NCBI RefSeq assembly: GCF_000247475.1
Contig: NZ_AHZC01000122.1
Span: 1-51,226 of the forward strand
Direction: 5' to 3'
DNA length: 51,226 nt
Source: Rhizobium sp. PDO1-076
Lineage (GTDB): Bacteria; Pseudomonadota; Alphaproteobacteria; Rhizobiales; Rhizobiaceae
Positions 1 through 8,917 of the stretch are shown piece after piece (positions within the stretch are counted from its first letter, which is position 1; each line of letters begins with the position of its first letter). The position numbers and the translations under genes are program-made. The notes under the pieces were generated by a model that was given only the letters and a program-made list of their open reading frames with translations, was not told the DNA's origin and did not search any database.

Positions 1-2878
1 CGGCTGAGCCGACAATGGCTTCCGAACGCTCCATGCCGGCGGCAATGTCCTGATCAATCTGGTCGATGAGGATGATCGAATTGCGGATGATGATGCCGAG
101 AAGCGCGATGACCCCGAGGATCGCGACGAAGCCGAAGGGTGCGCCGGAGATCAGCAGGGCCGCCGACGCTCCAATGATGCCGAGCGGGCCGGTGGCCAGG
201 ACAAGCATTGACTTGCCGAAATGCTGGAGCTGGATCATCAGGAGTACGACGATGACCAGCAGCATGACCGGAGCTTTGGCGGCAATGGAGTTCTGGCTCT
301 CGGCGCTGTCTTCTGCCCCGCCCTGGATCTCGACGAGGTATCCGGCGGGTAGCCGATCACGCAGAGGCTGGAGTTCGGCATACATCTTCATCGTCACGTC
401 GTTCGACTGTACGTCATCCGGAAGGGTGGCGCGGACCGTGATCGTCGGCAGGCGATTGCGCCGCCATTCGACGCCCTGCTCCAGGGTCGGAACAACTTTG
501 GCGACCTGCGACAGGGGCACGAAAGTTCCGTTGTCGGTCGGGATGTAGATCGAGTTGACAGCTGTCAACAGCTTGCGACTTTCCTCCGGTTCGCGAGCGA
601 CAATCGAGATTGTCTCCTCCCCTGCCCGCACATCCGCCAGCGGCGCTCCACTCATTGTCGCCTGCAGCATCTGACGAAGCCGCTGCGAAGTGACGCCAAG
701 CGCGCGGGCGCGATCCTGGTCAACCACCAGCTTCATGGCTGCAACCGGCTCCAGCCAATCGTCGTGAACGGCCTGCAGGACGGGGTTGGCGTTGAAGGCC
801 TTCTTCACCTCGTCGGCAATTCGGCGAACCTCGGCGCGGTCCGGTCCCGAGACGCGCAATTGCACCGGCCAACCCGTCGGCGGGCCGAGGAACAGACGGT
901 CGACCTTGCCGCGGATGTCCGGGAAGTCGGCTGCGAGCATGTCGCGGATCTTGGTGATCAAACGCTCGCGTCCCTCTTCGTCCTTGGCCATGACCAGAAG
1001 CTGGGCGTAGTTCGGATTGCGCAGTTGCTGGTCGAGCGGCAGGAAGAAGCGCGGTGCCCCCTCTCCGATATAGGTCGCAACGAAACGTTGATCGTCTTCC
1101 TTGAGGATCCTGTCTTCGAGAATGGTCGCCTGGCGTTCGACTTCAGAAATCGACGTGCCTTCCGGGAGCCAAAGATCGACGAGGATTTCCGGTCGCGAGG
1201 ATTGCGGGAAGAAATTCTGCGGAATGAACTGGAAGGCCCAAAGACTGGTGACGAACGCCGTGAGCGTCAGCAGGATCACGATGAGCCGATGCTTGACCGC
1301 CCAGACAACGGTGGAGCGCAGCCGATGATAAAACGGCGTATCGAAAGCATCGTGATGGTTGCCGGCATGGTGTCTCTGCTTGAGGATCATGTAGCCGAGC
1401 CAAGGCGTGAAATAGACGGCCACGAACCAGGATATGACCAGCGAGATGCCGACGACATAGAAGAGCGACCGGACATATTCGCCTGCGGTCGATTCCGCAA
1501 AGCCGACGGGAATGAAGCCGGCGATGGTGATCAGTGTCCCGGTCAACATCGGGAAGGCGGTCGACGAATAGGCGAAACTCGCCGCGTCGATCTTGTGCAG
1601 CCCCTCCTCCAGTTTTCGTTCCATCAGTTCCACGACAATCATCGCGTCATCGACAAGAAGCCCGAGCGCGATGATCAGGGCGCCAAGCGAAATGCGCTGA
1701 AGGTCGAGCCCGAACTGGTACATGACGGCAAAAGTGGCCGCCAGCACCAGCGGGATCGCAATGGCGATAACCAGGCCCGAGCGCCAGCCGATCGAGATGA
1801 ACGACACGACCAGCACGATCAGCAGGGCCTCGCCTAGAGCCTTCATGAATTCGCCGACGGCCTCTTCCACGACTTCCGGCTGGTTGGAGATCTGTGATAC
1901 CTCGACGCCAAGCGGCAGGCTTGCCTCGAAACGGGACAGTGTCTCTTCGACGGATTTGCCGACATCCGTGACCTTGAAGCCCTTGGTCATCACCACGCCG
2001 ACCTGGACGGAATCCTGGCCGTTGAAGCGGAACTTGCGCTGATAGGGATCCTCGAGGCCTTCGGTGACTGTGGCAATGTCGCCGAGGCGTGTGATCTGGT
2101 CGCCTGCCTTAAGGCGGAGTTCGCGAATGTCTTCGGCGGCGCTGAAACCGCCGTCGACGGCGATGCGCACCGAGCGTTCGCCGGTATCGATCGTGCCAGT
2201 GGCGTCAATCGCATTCTGGCCAGCCAGCGCATTCTGCAGATCGGTGAAGGTGAGACCGCGCTCCGCAAGTGCCTTGGAAGACACTTCAATGAAGATCTTC
2301 TGCGGCTGATCGCCGAGGATCACCGCCTTTTCCACGCCCGCCGTCGAGAGCAGTACGTCGCGGGCCTGGATCGCGTAGTTCTTCAGTTCCGGATAGCTGT
2401 AGCCGTTCCCGGTCAGTGAATAGAGTGTGATATAGGTGTCGCCGAATTCGTCATTGAAATAGGGGCCGAGCAAGCCCTCGGGCAGTTCGTTCTCGATGTC
2501 GCTGATCTTCTTGCGCACCTGGTAGAAGGCATCGGCCACGTCGTTTGCGTCCGTATTGCCCTTGACCTGAAGCGTGATGATGGCCGAGCCGGCGCGAGTG
2601 TAGGATTTGACCCAGTCGAGATAGGGCGTCTCCTGCAGCTTGCGCTCGATCTTGTTGACCACCTGATCCTGCATATCGGTCAACGACGCGCCGGGCCAGA
2701 AGGCCTGCACGACCATGACGCGGAAGGTGAAATCAGGATCTTCCTTCTGGCCCATGCGCATCAGGCCGAAAAGACCTGCGATCAGGATGAGGCCGAACAG
2801 AAAGCGTGCCATGCTGGGATGGCCGATCGCCCAACGCGACAAATTGAAGGAGCCGTGGTCGACGGGTGGGGTGTTCAT
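1..2878 (-). CDS. RND efflux pump permease (AcrB/HAE1 family), 3' end beyond window
   Basis: Inner-membrane proton-driven efflux pump subunit of the resistance-nodulation-division superfamily. About 959 codons are present; the frame is open to the left edge, so roughly the last 70-80 residues (final transmembrane helix) lie outside the window. The protein starts MNTPPVDHG, has a first membrane helix near residues 24-42, a periplasmic porter region, and the family motif GLLVDDAMIVVE near residue 410, whose two acidic residues carry protons in AcrB-type pumps. A second hydrophobic block near the left edge includes GIIIRNSIILIDQ. The start ATG lies 39 nt after the stop of the membrane-fusion gene, so the two are surely co-transcribed. 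Substrate cannot be told from the sequence; multidrug or plant-compound export is typical. The outer-membrane channel is not seen here. Confidence 0.93.
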   Translation of the reverse strand, partial: MNTPPVDHGSFNLSRWAIGHPSMARFLFGLILIAGLFGLMRMGQKEDPDFTFRVMVVQAFWPGASLTDMQDQVVNKIERKLQETPYLDWVKSYTRAGSAIITLQVKGNTDANDVADAFYQVRKKISDIENELPEGLLGPYFNDEFGDTYITLYSLTGNGYSYPELKNYAIQARDVLLSTAGVEKAVILGDQPQKIFIEVSSKALAERGLTFTDLQNALAGQNAIDATGTIDTGERSVRIAVDGGFSAAEDIRELRLKAGDQITRLGDIATVTEGLEDPYQRKFRFNGQDSVQVGVVMTKGFKVTDVGKSVEETLSRFEASLPLGVEVSQISNQPEVVEEAVGEFMKALGEALLIVLVVSFISIGWRSGLVIAIAIPLVLAATFAVMYQFGLDLQRISLGALIIALGLLVDDAMIVVELMERKLEEGLHKIDAASFAYSSTAFPMLTGTLITIAGFIPVGFAESTAGEYVRSLFYVVGISLVISWFVAVYFTPWLGYMILKQRHHAGNHHDAFDTPFYHRLRSTVVWAVKHRLIVILLTLTAFVTSLWAFQFIPQNFFPQSSRPEILVDLWLPEGTSISEVERQATILEDRILKEDDQRFVATYIGEGAPRFFLPLDQQLRNPNYAQLLVMAKDEEGRERLITKIRDMLAADFPDIRGKVDRLFLGPPTGWPVQLRVSGPDRAEVRRIADEVKKAFNANPVLQAVHDDWLEPVAAMKLVVDQDRARALGVTSQRLRQMLQATMSGAPLADVRAGEETISIVAREPEESRKLLTAVNSIYIPTDNGTFVPLSQVAKVVPTLEQGVEWRRNRLPTITVRATLPDDVQSNDVTMKMYAELQPLRDRLPAGYLVEIQGGAEDSAESQNSIAAKAPVMLLVIVVLLMIQLQHFGKSMLVLATGPLGIIGASAALLISGAPFGFVAILGVIALLGIIIRNSIILIDQIDQDIAAGMERSEAIVGSA

Positions 2879-2917
2879 GGCAATGGTCCGCGCGGGAGGA
2901 ACGGGAAGGGATCGGGA

Positions 2918-4108
2918 TCAGGGCGTTTCGCTGGTGCTGCCGGTGACGGCAGGCTCCGCGGCTTCTGCCGAATGGGACAATACGCCCTCGGGAAGCTTGA
3001 CCTTCATGTCTTCCGCCATGAATTGCGTGCCTGCTGCAACCACCAGATCGCCGGGGCGGATGCCTTCCGAGACCTTGATCCCGACGTCGGTGAATTCGGC
3101 AACCTTGACTGGCCGGGCATGGACCGTGCCGTCGAGCCGTTCGACCGTCCAGACAATCGTCTGCTGGCCCGGGTCGCGTGCCAAAGCAGACAATGGCAGG
3201 CTGTAGTGATTGTCGGCGGTCGGGGTTGTCGCTATCACGCCGGCGGTCATGCCGAGCAGTACGCGGGCATCTTCGGGAAGCGAAATGCGAACGGCGAATG
3301 TCCTAGAGCTGGCATCGGCGGAGCCGGCGACTTCGCGAACGGTACCCTTGAGCGTGACGCCGGCATTCGACCAAAACGTCACGTCGACGACCTTGCCGGT
3401 GGTGAAGGCGAAAATCTCGTTCTCCGGAACGGCGATCAGGACTTCCTTTTCGCCGTCAGCGGCAACCGTCACGACGGGGCTGCCGGCCGAGACTACCTGA
3501 CCGGCATCCGCGTTGATCGCGGTCACGATGCCGGGCTTGTCTGCCTTGAGTTCACTGTAGCCAACCTGGTTCCGTGCCTGCTCGAGGCTCGAGCGGGCAC
3601 TGTCACGCGTCGATGTCGCCTGGTTGTAGGAAAGCTGCGCCTGCTCAAGCTGGGCCTTGGTGGTAACCTGCTGCTTGTAGAGCGCTTCAGCGCGCCTCAG
3701 GGCAAATTCGGTGGTCTCGACCTGACGCTGGGCCGATGCAAGGCTGGCTTCTGCGCTGCGCACCTGCAGTTCATAATCTGTCGCGTCGATGCGGGCGAGA
3801 ACGTCGCCGGGATTGACCCTGTCGCCGATATCGACATTTCGCTCGATGATCTTTCCGGCAACACGAAAGCCGGTCGCGGCCTCGCTGCGGGCTTTTACCG
3901 CGCCGGAATAGCGCATTTCGCGGGCCGGTGAGGCGGCGTCAACCTCGACGACCTTGACCGGGCGCATTGCCGGTGCCTCGGAAACTTCGGCCTTGTCGTC
4001 GGAGCAGGCAGCCAGCGCGATTGTCATCACCAACGGCGCAAGCAGGCGCACAATTCGCCCACGCTTGTTGCGGCCGGGGGTCGATAGTTCGATTGGACGC
4101 GGTGTCAT
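2918..4108 (-). CDS. RND efflux periplasmic adaptor (membrane fusion lipoprotein)
   Basis: HlyD/AcrA-type adaptor linking the inner-membrane pump to an outer-membrane channel. 396 residues. I chose the ATG at 4108 (MTPRPIEL) because an AGGAG lies 9 nt upstream; the ATG at 4114 would have only 3 nt spacing. The N-terminus has a basic stretch, a hydrophobic helix and the lipobox LAAC with Cys35, so a lipoprotein anchored in the inner membrane is predicted. Then come a biotinyl-lipoyl-like half (GKIIERNVDIGDRVNPGD), an alpha-helical hairpin rich in Ala/Gln (residues about 110-185) and beta-barrel domains. It is located between the TetR gene and the pump gene on the same strand. Confidence 0.93.
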   Translation of the reverse strand: MTPRPIELSTPGRNKRGRIVRLLAPLVMTIALAACSDDKAEVSEAPAMRPVKVVEVDAASPAREMRYSGAVKARSEAATGFRVAGKIIERNVDIGDRVNPGDVLARIDATDYELQVRSAEASLASAQRQVETTEFALRRAEALYKQQVTTKAQLEQAQLSYNQATSTRDSARSSLEQARNQVGYSELKADKPGIVTAINADAGQVVSAGSPVVTVAADGEKEVLIAVPENEIFAFTTGKVVDVTFWSNAGVTLKGTVREVAGSADASSRTFAVRISLPEDARVLLGMTAGVIATTPTADNHYSLPLSALARDPGQQTIVWTVERLDGTVHARPVKVAEFTDVGIKVSEGIRPGDLVVAAGTQFMAEDMKVKLPEGVLSHSAEAAEPAVTGSTSETP

Positions 4109-4141
4109 AAACATACTCTCCTGAAACACTGGATGCCGGGT

Positions 4142-4158
4142 CGAGCCTCCGAGGCTCG
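4142..4158 (-). other. Intercistronic hairpin between tetR and adaptor gene
   Basis: Perfect inverted repeat CGAGCCT-CCG-AGGCTCG (7-bp arms, 3-nt loop) in the 58-nt gap between the TetR stop and the adaptor start. There is no T-run after it on either strand, so it is not a standard terminator. It may affect read-through or mRNA processing within the efflux operon. Confidence 0.4.
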
Positions 4159-4166
4159 CTCTCGGG

Positions 4167-4775
4167 TCAGGCCTTGAGGGCCCGGATCGAAAATTCAGTC
4201 AATTGTTCGGCATTGGCGCGATTGCCCTTGCCAATGCACTGGGCCACGAGTTGCGGGTGATGCAGCGCGGATGTGGCAGCGCCAAAACAGCGAGATGCCA
4301 GTTCCGGGTCACCCTTCGTAAATTCACCGTTTGCCATGCCGTCAGCGATTATGTCGCGCACGATAGCCTGAAGTTGGTCGATATGCTGGTCCACCACCTG
4401 CCAGTCTCGCTCGATGGCGACGATGACCATCTCATGCACCTTTTCGGCATCGAGCATGGTTTCGACTGTATACTGATAGTGGCCCATGGAATAGCGCCGC
4501 AGCCGTTCTTCGGCGCTGAGTGGCAGGGCAGCGCATGCGCGCGCCAGCTCAAGGCTCTCGTTCAGCATCCGGGCGCACAGCGCCTGATGGATTTCCACTT
4601 TTGACGCGAAGAAACGGTAGATATTGGCCGGCGACATGCCGAGATCCTTGGCAATGTCGGCGACCGTCGTCTTGGCATATCCGTAGTGTCTGAACAGGCG
4701 CTCAGCCGCTGCGAGAATACGCACGACATTGTCGTGACGCGTCTGCTCCTGATCAGCTTCAATGACGTGAGGCAT
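4167..4775 (-). CDS. TetR/AcrR family regulator, probable repressor of the RND operon
   Basis: DNA-binding repressor of 202 residues. The helix-turn-helix is clear at residues about 37-56 (TVADIAKDLGMSPANIYRFF), followed by SKVEIHQAL typical of AcrR-like proteins; the C-terminal helical ligand-binding half resembles the AefR-type TetR C-terminal domain. The start at 4775 (MPHVIEAD) is preferred because AGGA is 6 nt upstream, whereas the ATG at 4781 abuts it. Same strand and only 58 nt upstream of the adaptor gene, so it is likely the first gene of the efflux operon and its autoregulator, an arrangement common for RND pumps. Inducer unknown. Confidence 0.88.
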   Translation of the reverse strand: MPHVIEADQEQTRHDNVVRILAAAERLFRHYGYAKTTVADIAKDLGMSPANIYRFFASKVEIHQALCARMLNESLELARACAALPLSAEERLRRYSMGHYQYTVETMLDAEKVHEMVIVAIERDWQVVDQHIDQLQAIVRDIIADGMANGEFTKGDPELASRCFGAATSALHHPQLVAQCIGKGNRANAEQLTEFSIRALKA

Positions 4776-5182
4776 CTGCATTCCTGAATGATGACGAATA
4801 TTGAATTTCGTCAGCAATAAAATGTCAGAAGTTGGTTGTCAATATATCTCATGAAAGAAAACCCTGAAACAAGGCGCGCCAGAGTTGTGGCCTATTGTGA
4901 TATACGACCGTTAACAAACCATTCGCGGGGCGCGCTTTCGGCGCACGGCAAAGATGACGTATAGAGTTGGTCCAGCGGGTGGGTGTGCTGGCCAAGCCGT
5001 CGTTCTTGACGGCTCCTTCATTGCTCGTGTCTTGCGGGGATGGCTGATCGATTGGGAGGGTGTGGGCTTGCTGTAGGTCGATGATGTGAGTTCCAGCTGC
5101 GGCCCTGCAGGCACTGCCTCCAAGCTGCCGGGCATGGCGATTGAGAGCGGCAAGCTCTATCAAGTGGGTTGGCAAGAACGAC

Positions 5183-5200
5183 TGTTGACAGCTGTCAACA
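5183..5200. repeat. Perfect 18-bp palindrome, second copy of a sequence at 554-570
   Basis: TGTTGACAGCTGTCAACA is a perfect palindrome in the gap upstream of the TetR/RND operon. Seventeen of its bases (5184-5200) recur exactly at 554-570 inside the RND pump gene, where they code for part of a normal reading frame. The length suggests a dimeric regulator's operator for the intergenic copy, but it is about 400 nt from the TetR start and no gene starts just beside it. Confidence 0.45.
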
Positions 5201-5692
5201 TAAGTGGGTCGCGGTTTATGAGTCGCGCTGTTGGTGCTGCCCCATTGGAGATCTAAGAGGCCAACTGTAGTTCACGGGATGCGGCAAACGATCATCGATC
5301 GAGCAGCCGAACTATAATTCTGCGATCGCAAGAACCGCTTGTTGTTGTCGACGCCCAGTTGGCTTGGCGGCAAGCCGCACGGAAAGCGGCGGAAGCGCGG
5401 TATAGTTCGCCATCTTATAAATAGGCTTATTCACAAAGCCTGGGCTAGGCGGTCGGCGATGCACACTCTCCCGGTCGGGATGATTGGTGCCCGGTCTCTG
5501 CGGGGAAGGGGAGAGGGGGGGAAGGTTCGCGCGTTTCAGGTGATGGTCGTTATGAACTCGTATGCGGTTTTCGAATGCAGCATTTTACTGCTGCATCAGA
5601 AGTGCGGTTGAGGCCGTTCGCGCTGGATGGGGCTGTCGTGCCGCATTGGACGTCTACCCGGACGCCCTTGCGATGGTGCTGCGGTAAGGACA

Positions 5693-5802
5693 CTTGTCGT
5701 TTGGTAACGTCGCACGACAAGAAGGCCAAACGGTAACGTAGCGCCGGCCGCTTTCTTCAATCATGGAAAGCTACGTCTTCGAGCGCATTTACGTATTTTT
5801 TT
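5693..5802 (+). ncRNA. Possible small RNA or relic with T-run (weak)
   Basis: Inside the long gap there is an inverted repeat CTTGTCG (5693-5699) / CGACAAG (5715-5721), a direct repeat GGTAACGT (5703-5710 and 5732-5739), a weak stem TACGT/ACGTA and then seven T at 5796-5802, which together could form a structured transcript ending at a terminator. No clear promoter is visible. This is only a pointer. Confidence 0.12.
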
Positions 5803-6157
5803 CGTCAGTGTGCGTTGGGCCCTTGGAAATTCCAGTCATCTGTGGCAATCTAACTGAACTAAGGAAACGGAATCGCTTCATGGGCGCGTAGCCCATCAAT
5901 TTCCAGCAATCCGGTCAAATTCGGTTAACCATAACCGCATACGCAGTGGCGAAACCAAAGCCCCACTTCAATTTCGTATGGGAAATTGCGCCAAGCAAAA
6001 TCAATGCGTTGAAACCTGCGAAAATCACCAGTGGCAAGCACGATTGCGACGTGTGACGGCGCGTCGGGCGCCTCCAAGAGAGCCGCCCCCGTCAAGCTTC
6101 GATCCGTAGTGCGGATTGTGGTCCCGGCATGCCAAGGAACAGCACAAGATTGAGCGT

Positions 6158-6766
6158 TCAGCAGAAGCCGTTCAGCTTCAGGATCTTGTGTGCGTCGATC
6201 GAAGCGCGAAGCTTGTCTTCCGAATTGCGATCGCCGTGGTTCGCGTCCGGATGATGCATCTTGAGCATCTGCTTGTAGCGGCTTCTGATTTCTTCCGGCG
6301 TTGCATCCGGCGACAGGCCGAGGGTATCGAATGCCTTGGCTTCAAGCACCTTGAGCCGGCGCCGCTGGAGTTCAGCTACCGCAGCCTGGCGCTGTTGCGC
6401 AGTCTTGCGGGCATTGGTCGCTTTCGCCGAACCCGAGCGCTCCGTGGACGGGAGCGGGGTTTCGGACGGCGGTTTGATGCTGGTCCCTTCGGTCGCGCGG
6501 GTGCCGTTTGCCGCTTCCTTCTGGTAGCGCGCAGTCACTGGATCCGACAGGTTCGTCGCGAAGTTGTAACCCTTGTTGTATTCCCTGACATGATCAGGAC
6601 AGAACCGCAGATAGAGCCCTTCCGCATCCCTCCCGACAGGAGCGCGATGCGTACCAACGGCTTCGCAACCGTCCCATTGGCATGCTGGACCACTTGGTTT
6701 GCGATGCGGTGTCGGCTTTTTACGAGTAGGCTTCAGGCCCACGAAGATCTTTGAATCAGACGTCAT
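6158..6766 (-). CDS. J-domain (DnaJ-class) protein with N-terminal zinc-ribbon-like motif
   Basis: 202-residue cytoplasmic protein. The C-terminal 55 residues form a J domain: LGLSPDATPEEIRSRYKQM followed by the HPD signature at about 172-174, which in the family stimulates the ATPase of an Hsp70 (DnaK). The N-terminal part has CQWDGC and, 25-30 residues on, CPDH, spacing that suggests one bound zinc. A low-complexity, charged linker joins the two. There is no Gly/Phe region or DnaJ central zinc finger, so this is a specialised J-protein and not DnaJ itself. Similar proteins are common in Rhizobiaceae; the client is unknown. Upstream an AAGG lies 4 nt before the ATG. It stands alone, with no operon partner. 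Confidence 0.85.
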   Translation of the reverse strand: MTSDSKIFVGLKPTRKKPTPHRKPSGPACQWDGCEAVGTHRAPVGRDAEGLYLRFCPDHVREYNKGYNFATNLSDPVTARYQKEAANGTRATEGTSIKPPSETPLPSTERSGSAKATNARKTAQQRQAAVAELQRRRLKVLEAKAFDTLGLSPDATPEEIRSRYKQMLKMHHPDANHGDRNSEDKLRASIDAHKILKLNGFC

Positions 6767-7020
6767 CGGGCCTTATAGGGCGGACCTGCTCCAAACGGCA
6801 AGACCGACGATGCAGCCACGAGCGGCATCACGTTTGCTGTTGCTATGGCCTCGATCCCCATTCCGGTTGGCCAGCCAATTGGTTAGCCGGTGGAATATGC
6901 GCAACGCGTATTCTGTGCCTGGCGCATATAGTCGGGCAGGTGTTGCACATAGGCAATATTGCCGGGTGGTCTGCCCGCTTCTTCCGGGAATGTCCGATGA
7001 TCAGATTGCACGATGCGGTG

Positions 7021-7662
7021 CTACGGGTTTTGCAGGTAGGCGATCACCGCATCGGAGATCATCTGCTTGTGACGCGCGTAGAGGCCCGGTTCGGAGAGAT
7101 CCCGATGAAAGATCGTGCCGAATGTGTAGCGGTTGGACACGCGGAAGAAACAGAAGGCGCTGATCAGCATATGCAGGTCGATTGCGTCGGCCTTGCGTGT
7201 GAAGGTGGCTTCGCGCAGGCCGCGATCCAGTATTGTCTGGATGGTGCGGATGACGGAGATGTTGAGGTCACCGATCTCGGTTGAACGTTTCATATGCATG
7301 GCATGATGAATGTTCTCGATGCTGACCAGGCGAACGAAATCGGGATTGCGTTCGTCGTGGTCAAAGGTCGTTGAGATCAACTGCCGCAGGGCCTGCTCCG
7401 CGGGCATGTCGGCTAATTCCAGATCTGCCTCCAGCGAACGGATTTTTCGATAGGCCTTCTCCAGCACGGCCAGATACAGGCCCTCCTTGCTGCCGTAGTA
7501 GTAATAAATCATGCGCTTGGAGGTGCGGGTCTTCTCGGCGATCGCATCGACGCGGCCTCCCGACAGGCCAAACTCGGCAAATTCCGCAGTCGCGATGTCC
7601 AGGATATTCTCCTTGGTCTTTTCCGGATCGTTCTTGCGTGCATCGCTGGCTGTTCTGGCCAT
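7021..7662 (-). CDS. TetR family regulator, probable repressor of the quinate/shikimate operon
   Basis: 213-residue repressor. Start at 7662 (MARTASDA) chosen for an AGGGA about 6 nt upstream; a longer frame to 7698 has no good site. Helix-turn-helix at residues about 37-56 (RVDAIAEKTRTSKRMIYYYY), then GSKEGLYLAVLEKAYRKIR, the usual TetR helix 4. The rest is a helical sensing domain. It is divergent from the shikimate dehydrogenase gene, and a perfect 14-bp palindrome lies in the shared promoter region, as expected for a local repressor whose inducer is a substrate or intermediate of the pathway. Confidence 0.88.
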   Translation of the reverse strand: MARTASDARKNDPEKTKENILDIATAEFAEFGLSGGRVDAIAEKTRTSKRMIYYYYGSKEGLYLAVLEKAYRKIRSLEADLELADMPAEQALRQLISTTFDHDERNPDFVRLVSIENIHHAMHMKRSTEIGDLNISVIRTIQTILDRGLREATFTRKADAIDLHMLISAFCFFRVSNRYTFGTIFHRDLSEPGLYARHKQMISDAVIAYLQNP

Positions 7663-7782
7663 GGTCGTCCCTACTCCCTGTATTCGGTGCGGGCTCAAGC
7701 GCGCGCTGCCAAGCGCGCCGTTTGGCTGCTGCCTCTCCGCATTTCTTAGTCATCTTGACGCTTTGATTCAACAGCTGGAGAA

Positions 7783-7811
7783 TTGACACGAACTAGTTCG
7801 TACATTATTCG
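7783..7811 (+). promoter_or_regulatory. Promoter with TetR-type operator for the quinate/shikimate operon
   Basis: TTGACA at 7783-7788 is a consensus -35 box; TATTCG at 7806-7811 (17-nt spacer) or TTATTC at 7805-7810 is a weak -10. The perfect palindrome ACGAACTAGTTCGT (7788-7801) fills the spacer, the classic position for a TetR dimer that blocks RNA polymerase. The divergent TetR gene at 7021-7662 is the natural candidate to bind it. Confidence 0.6.
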
Positions 7812-7894
7812 TTGATCTGAGGATGCGTGCTGACTGATGGAGGATCGGGCAGCAGATCGCACTGGCGGCTCAGGCCGTCACAGGGATCACGCAT

Positions 7895-8797
7895 GTGAGC
7901 AGGGAGGGCAGGGCCATCATCGTCGAGACAAAGTTTGCGGGCCTTATCGGTTCGGGAATCCAGCGCTCGCTCACGCCTGCCATGCATATGGCGGAGGGGG
8001 CAGCACAGGGGCTCGACTATGACTATGTGCTCATCGACCTGGATACACTGGGCCACACACCAGACATGTTGAATGACCTGATCCGCGATGCGGAGAACAA
8101 AGGTTTCTGTGGTCTGAACATCACCTATCCCTGCAAGCAGACGGTCATGCCGTTGCTGGACGAATTGTCCGACGATGCCGCAAGGCTAGGTGCGGTCAAC
8201 ACCGTGGTGTTGCGCGACGGCAAACGCTTCGGCCACAATACCGACTGGTGGGGTTTTGCCGAGGGCTTCCGTCGCCAGTTGCCACACGCCGATCTGGCAA
8301 GCGTCGTACAGTTGGGTGCCGGCGGTGCCGGTGCCGCAACCGCCTTTGCGATCTTGAAGATGGGTGCGGAACTGCTGACCATCTTCGATGTCGACAGTGA
8401 TCGTGCCAGCCAATTGGCAGACACGATGGCAGGCCATTTCCCACAGGCAAGCGTTAGAGCCGGCAGTGATCTTGAGCAGGCGATGCGCACGGCGACCGGT
8501 CTTGTGCATGCGACGCCCACCGGCATGGACAAACGTCCCGGTCTGCCGCTGCCCGCACGCTACTTGCGGCGCGAAGTCTGGGTATCGGAGGTCGTCTATT
8601 TTCCGCTGGAAACCGCCTTGCTGGCCGAAGCCCGCACGCGCGGTTGCCATGTGGCGCATGGCGGCGATATGGCTGTGTTTCAAGCGGTCGGCGCATTCCG
8701 GCTTTTTACCGGACGCGAGCCGGATGTTGATCGCATGCTCGCGCATTTTCTGGCGCTGACCAATCCGGATCCGATGCGGGGCGAGCGTCATGGCTGA
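7895..8797 (+). CDS. Shikimate/quinate dehydrogenase (AroE/YdiB/QsuD family)
   Basis: 300-residue cytoplasmic oxidoreductase interconverting shikimate with 3-dehydroshikimate and/or quinate with 3-dehydroquinate. Substrate site SLTP at 25-28, catalytic Lys in NITYPCKQ, catalytic Asp in NTDWWGF, and a Rossmann glycine motif GAGGAG. The dinucleotide loop reads FDVDSDRA instead of the NRT..R of NADP-dependent AroE; an acidic residue there favours NAD, as in catabolic quinate/shikimate dehydrogenases. GTG at 7895 has AGGGA 8 nt upstream; a downstream start is possible because GGGAGG follows. It is first in an operon with a TRAP transporter, AroQ and dehydroshikimate dehydratase, so a catabolic role is more likely than aromatic amino acid synthesis. 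Confidence 0.88.
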   Translation: MSREGRAIIVETKFAGLIGSGIQRSLTPAMHMAEGAAQGLDYDYVLIDLDTLGHTPDMLNDLIRDAENKGFCGLNITYPCKQTVMPLLDELSDDAARLGAVNTVVLRDGKRFGHNTDWWGFAEGFRRQLPHADLASVVQLGAGGAGAATAFAILKMGAELLTIFDVDSDRASQLADTMAGHFPQASVRAGSDLEQAMRTATGLVHATPTGMDKRPGLPLPARYLRREVWVSEVVYFPLETALLAEARTRGCHVAHGGDMAVFQAVGAFRLFTGREPDVDRMLAHFLALTNPDPMRGERHG

Positions 8798-8843
8798 TGT
8801 TCGATCCTGCGGGAAAGTCGATCTCGCAAGCTGAATTGAAAGG

Positions 8844-8859
8844 GCGGCCAGGCGGCCGC
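8844..8859 (+). other. Short GC hairpin before dctP
   Basis: GCGGCC-AGGC-GGCCGC, a 6-bp stem with 4-nt loop, lies in the 120-nt gap between the dehydrogenase stop and the TRAP binding-protein start. It lacks a T-run. It may set relative mRNA levels inside the operon. Confidence 0.25.
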
Positions 8860-8917
8860 TCTGATGAGGAGAAGTCCCGCGACCGTGGAGGCGGATGGGA
8901 CATTGAGGAGGAAAGAC

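Larger units (their letters stand above)
4776..6157. other. Long intergenic gap (about 1.4 kb) without a convincing gene
   Basis: No open frame here has a good start, plausible composition or recognisable motif. It holds a promoter-like TTGACA about 80 nt upstream of the TetR start on the minus strand, the 18-bp palindrome at 5183-5200, a GGTAACGT pair around 5703-5739, small hairpins such as CGGTTA-ACCA-TAACCG near 5931-5946, and a T7 run at 5796-5802. Composition is less GC-rich in parts than the neighbouring genes. It may be a decayed gene region or hold an untranslated RNA; neither can be shown from the sequence. Confidence 0.5.

Noticed and set aside
764..1837. Long plus-strand open frame
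   Set aside because: Antisense to the RND pump, whose minus-strand motifs and length are convincing.
2819..3931. Plus-strand open frame of 370 codons
   Set aside because: Overlaps the adaptor and the pump start on the opposite strand; no motif or ribosome site.
4849..5611. Two short open frames in the gene-free gap
   Set aside because: No good start signals, low-complexity or atypical composition, no motif.
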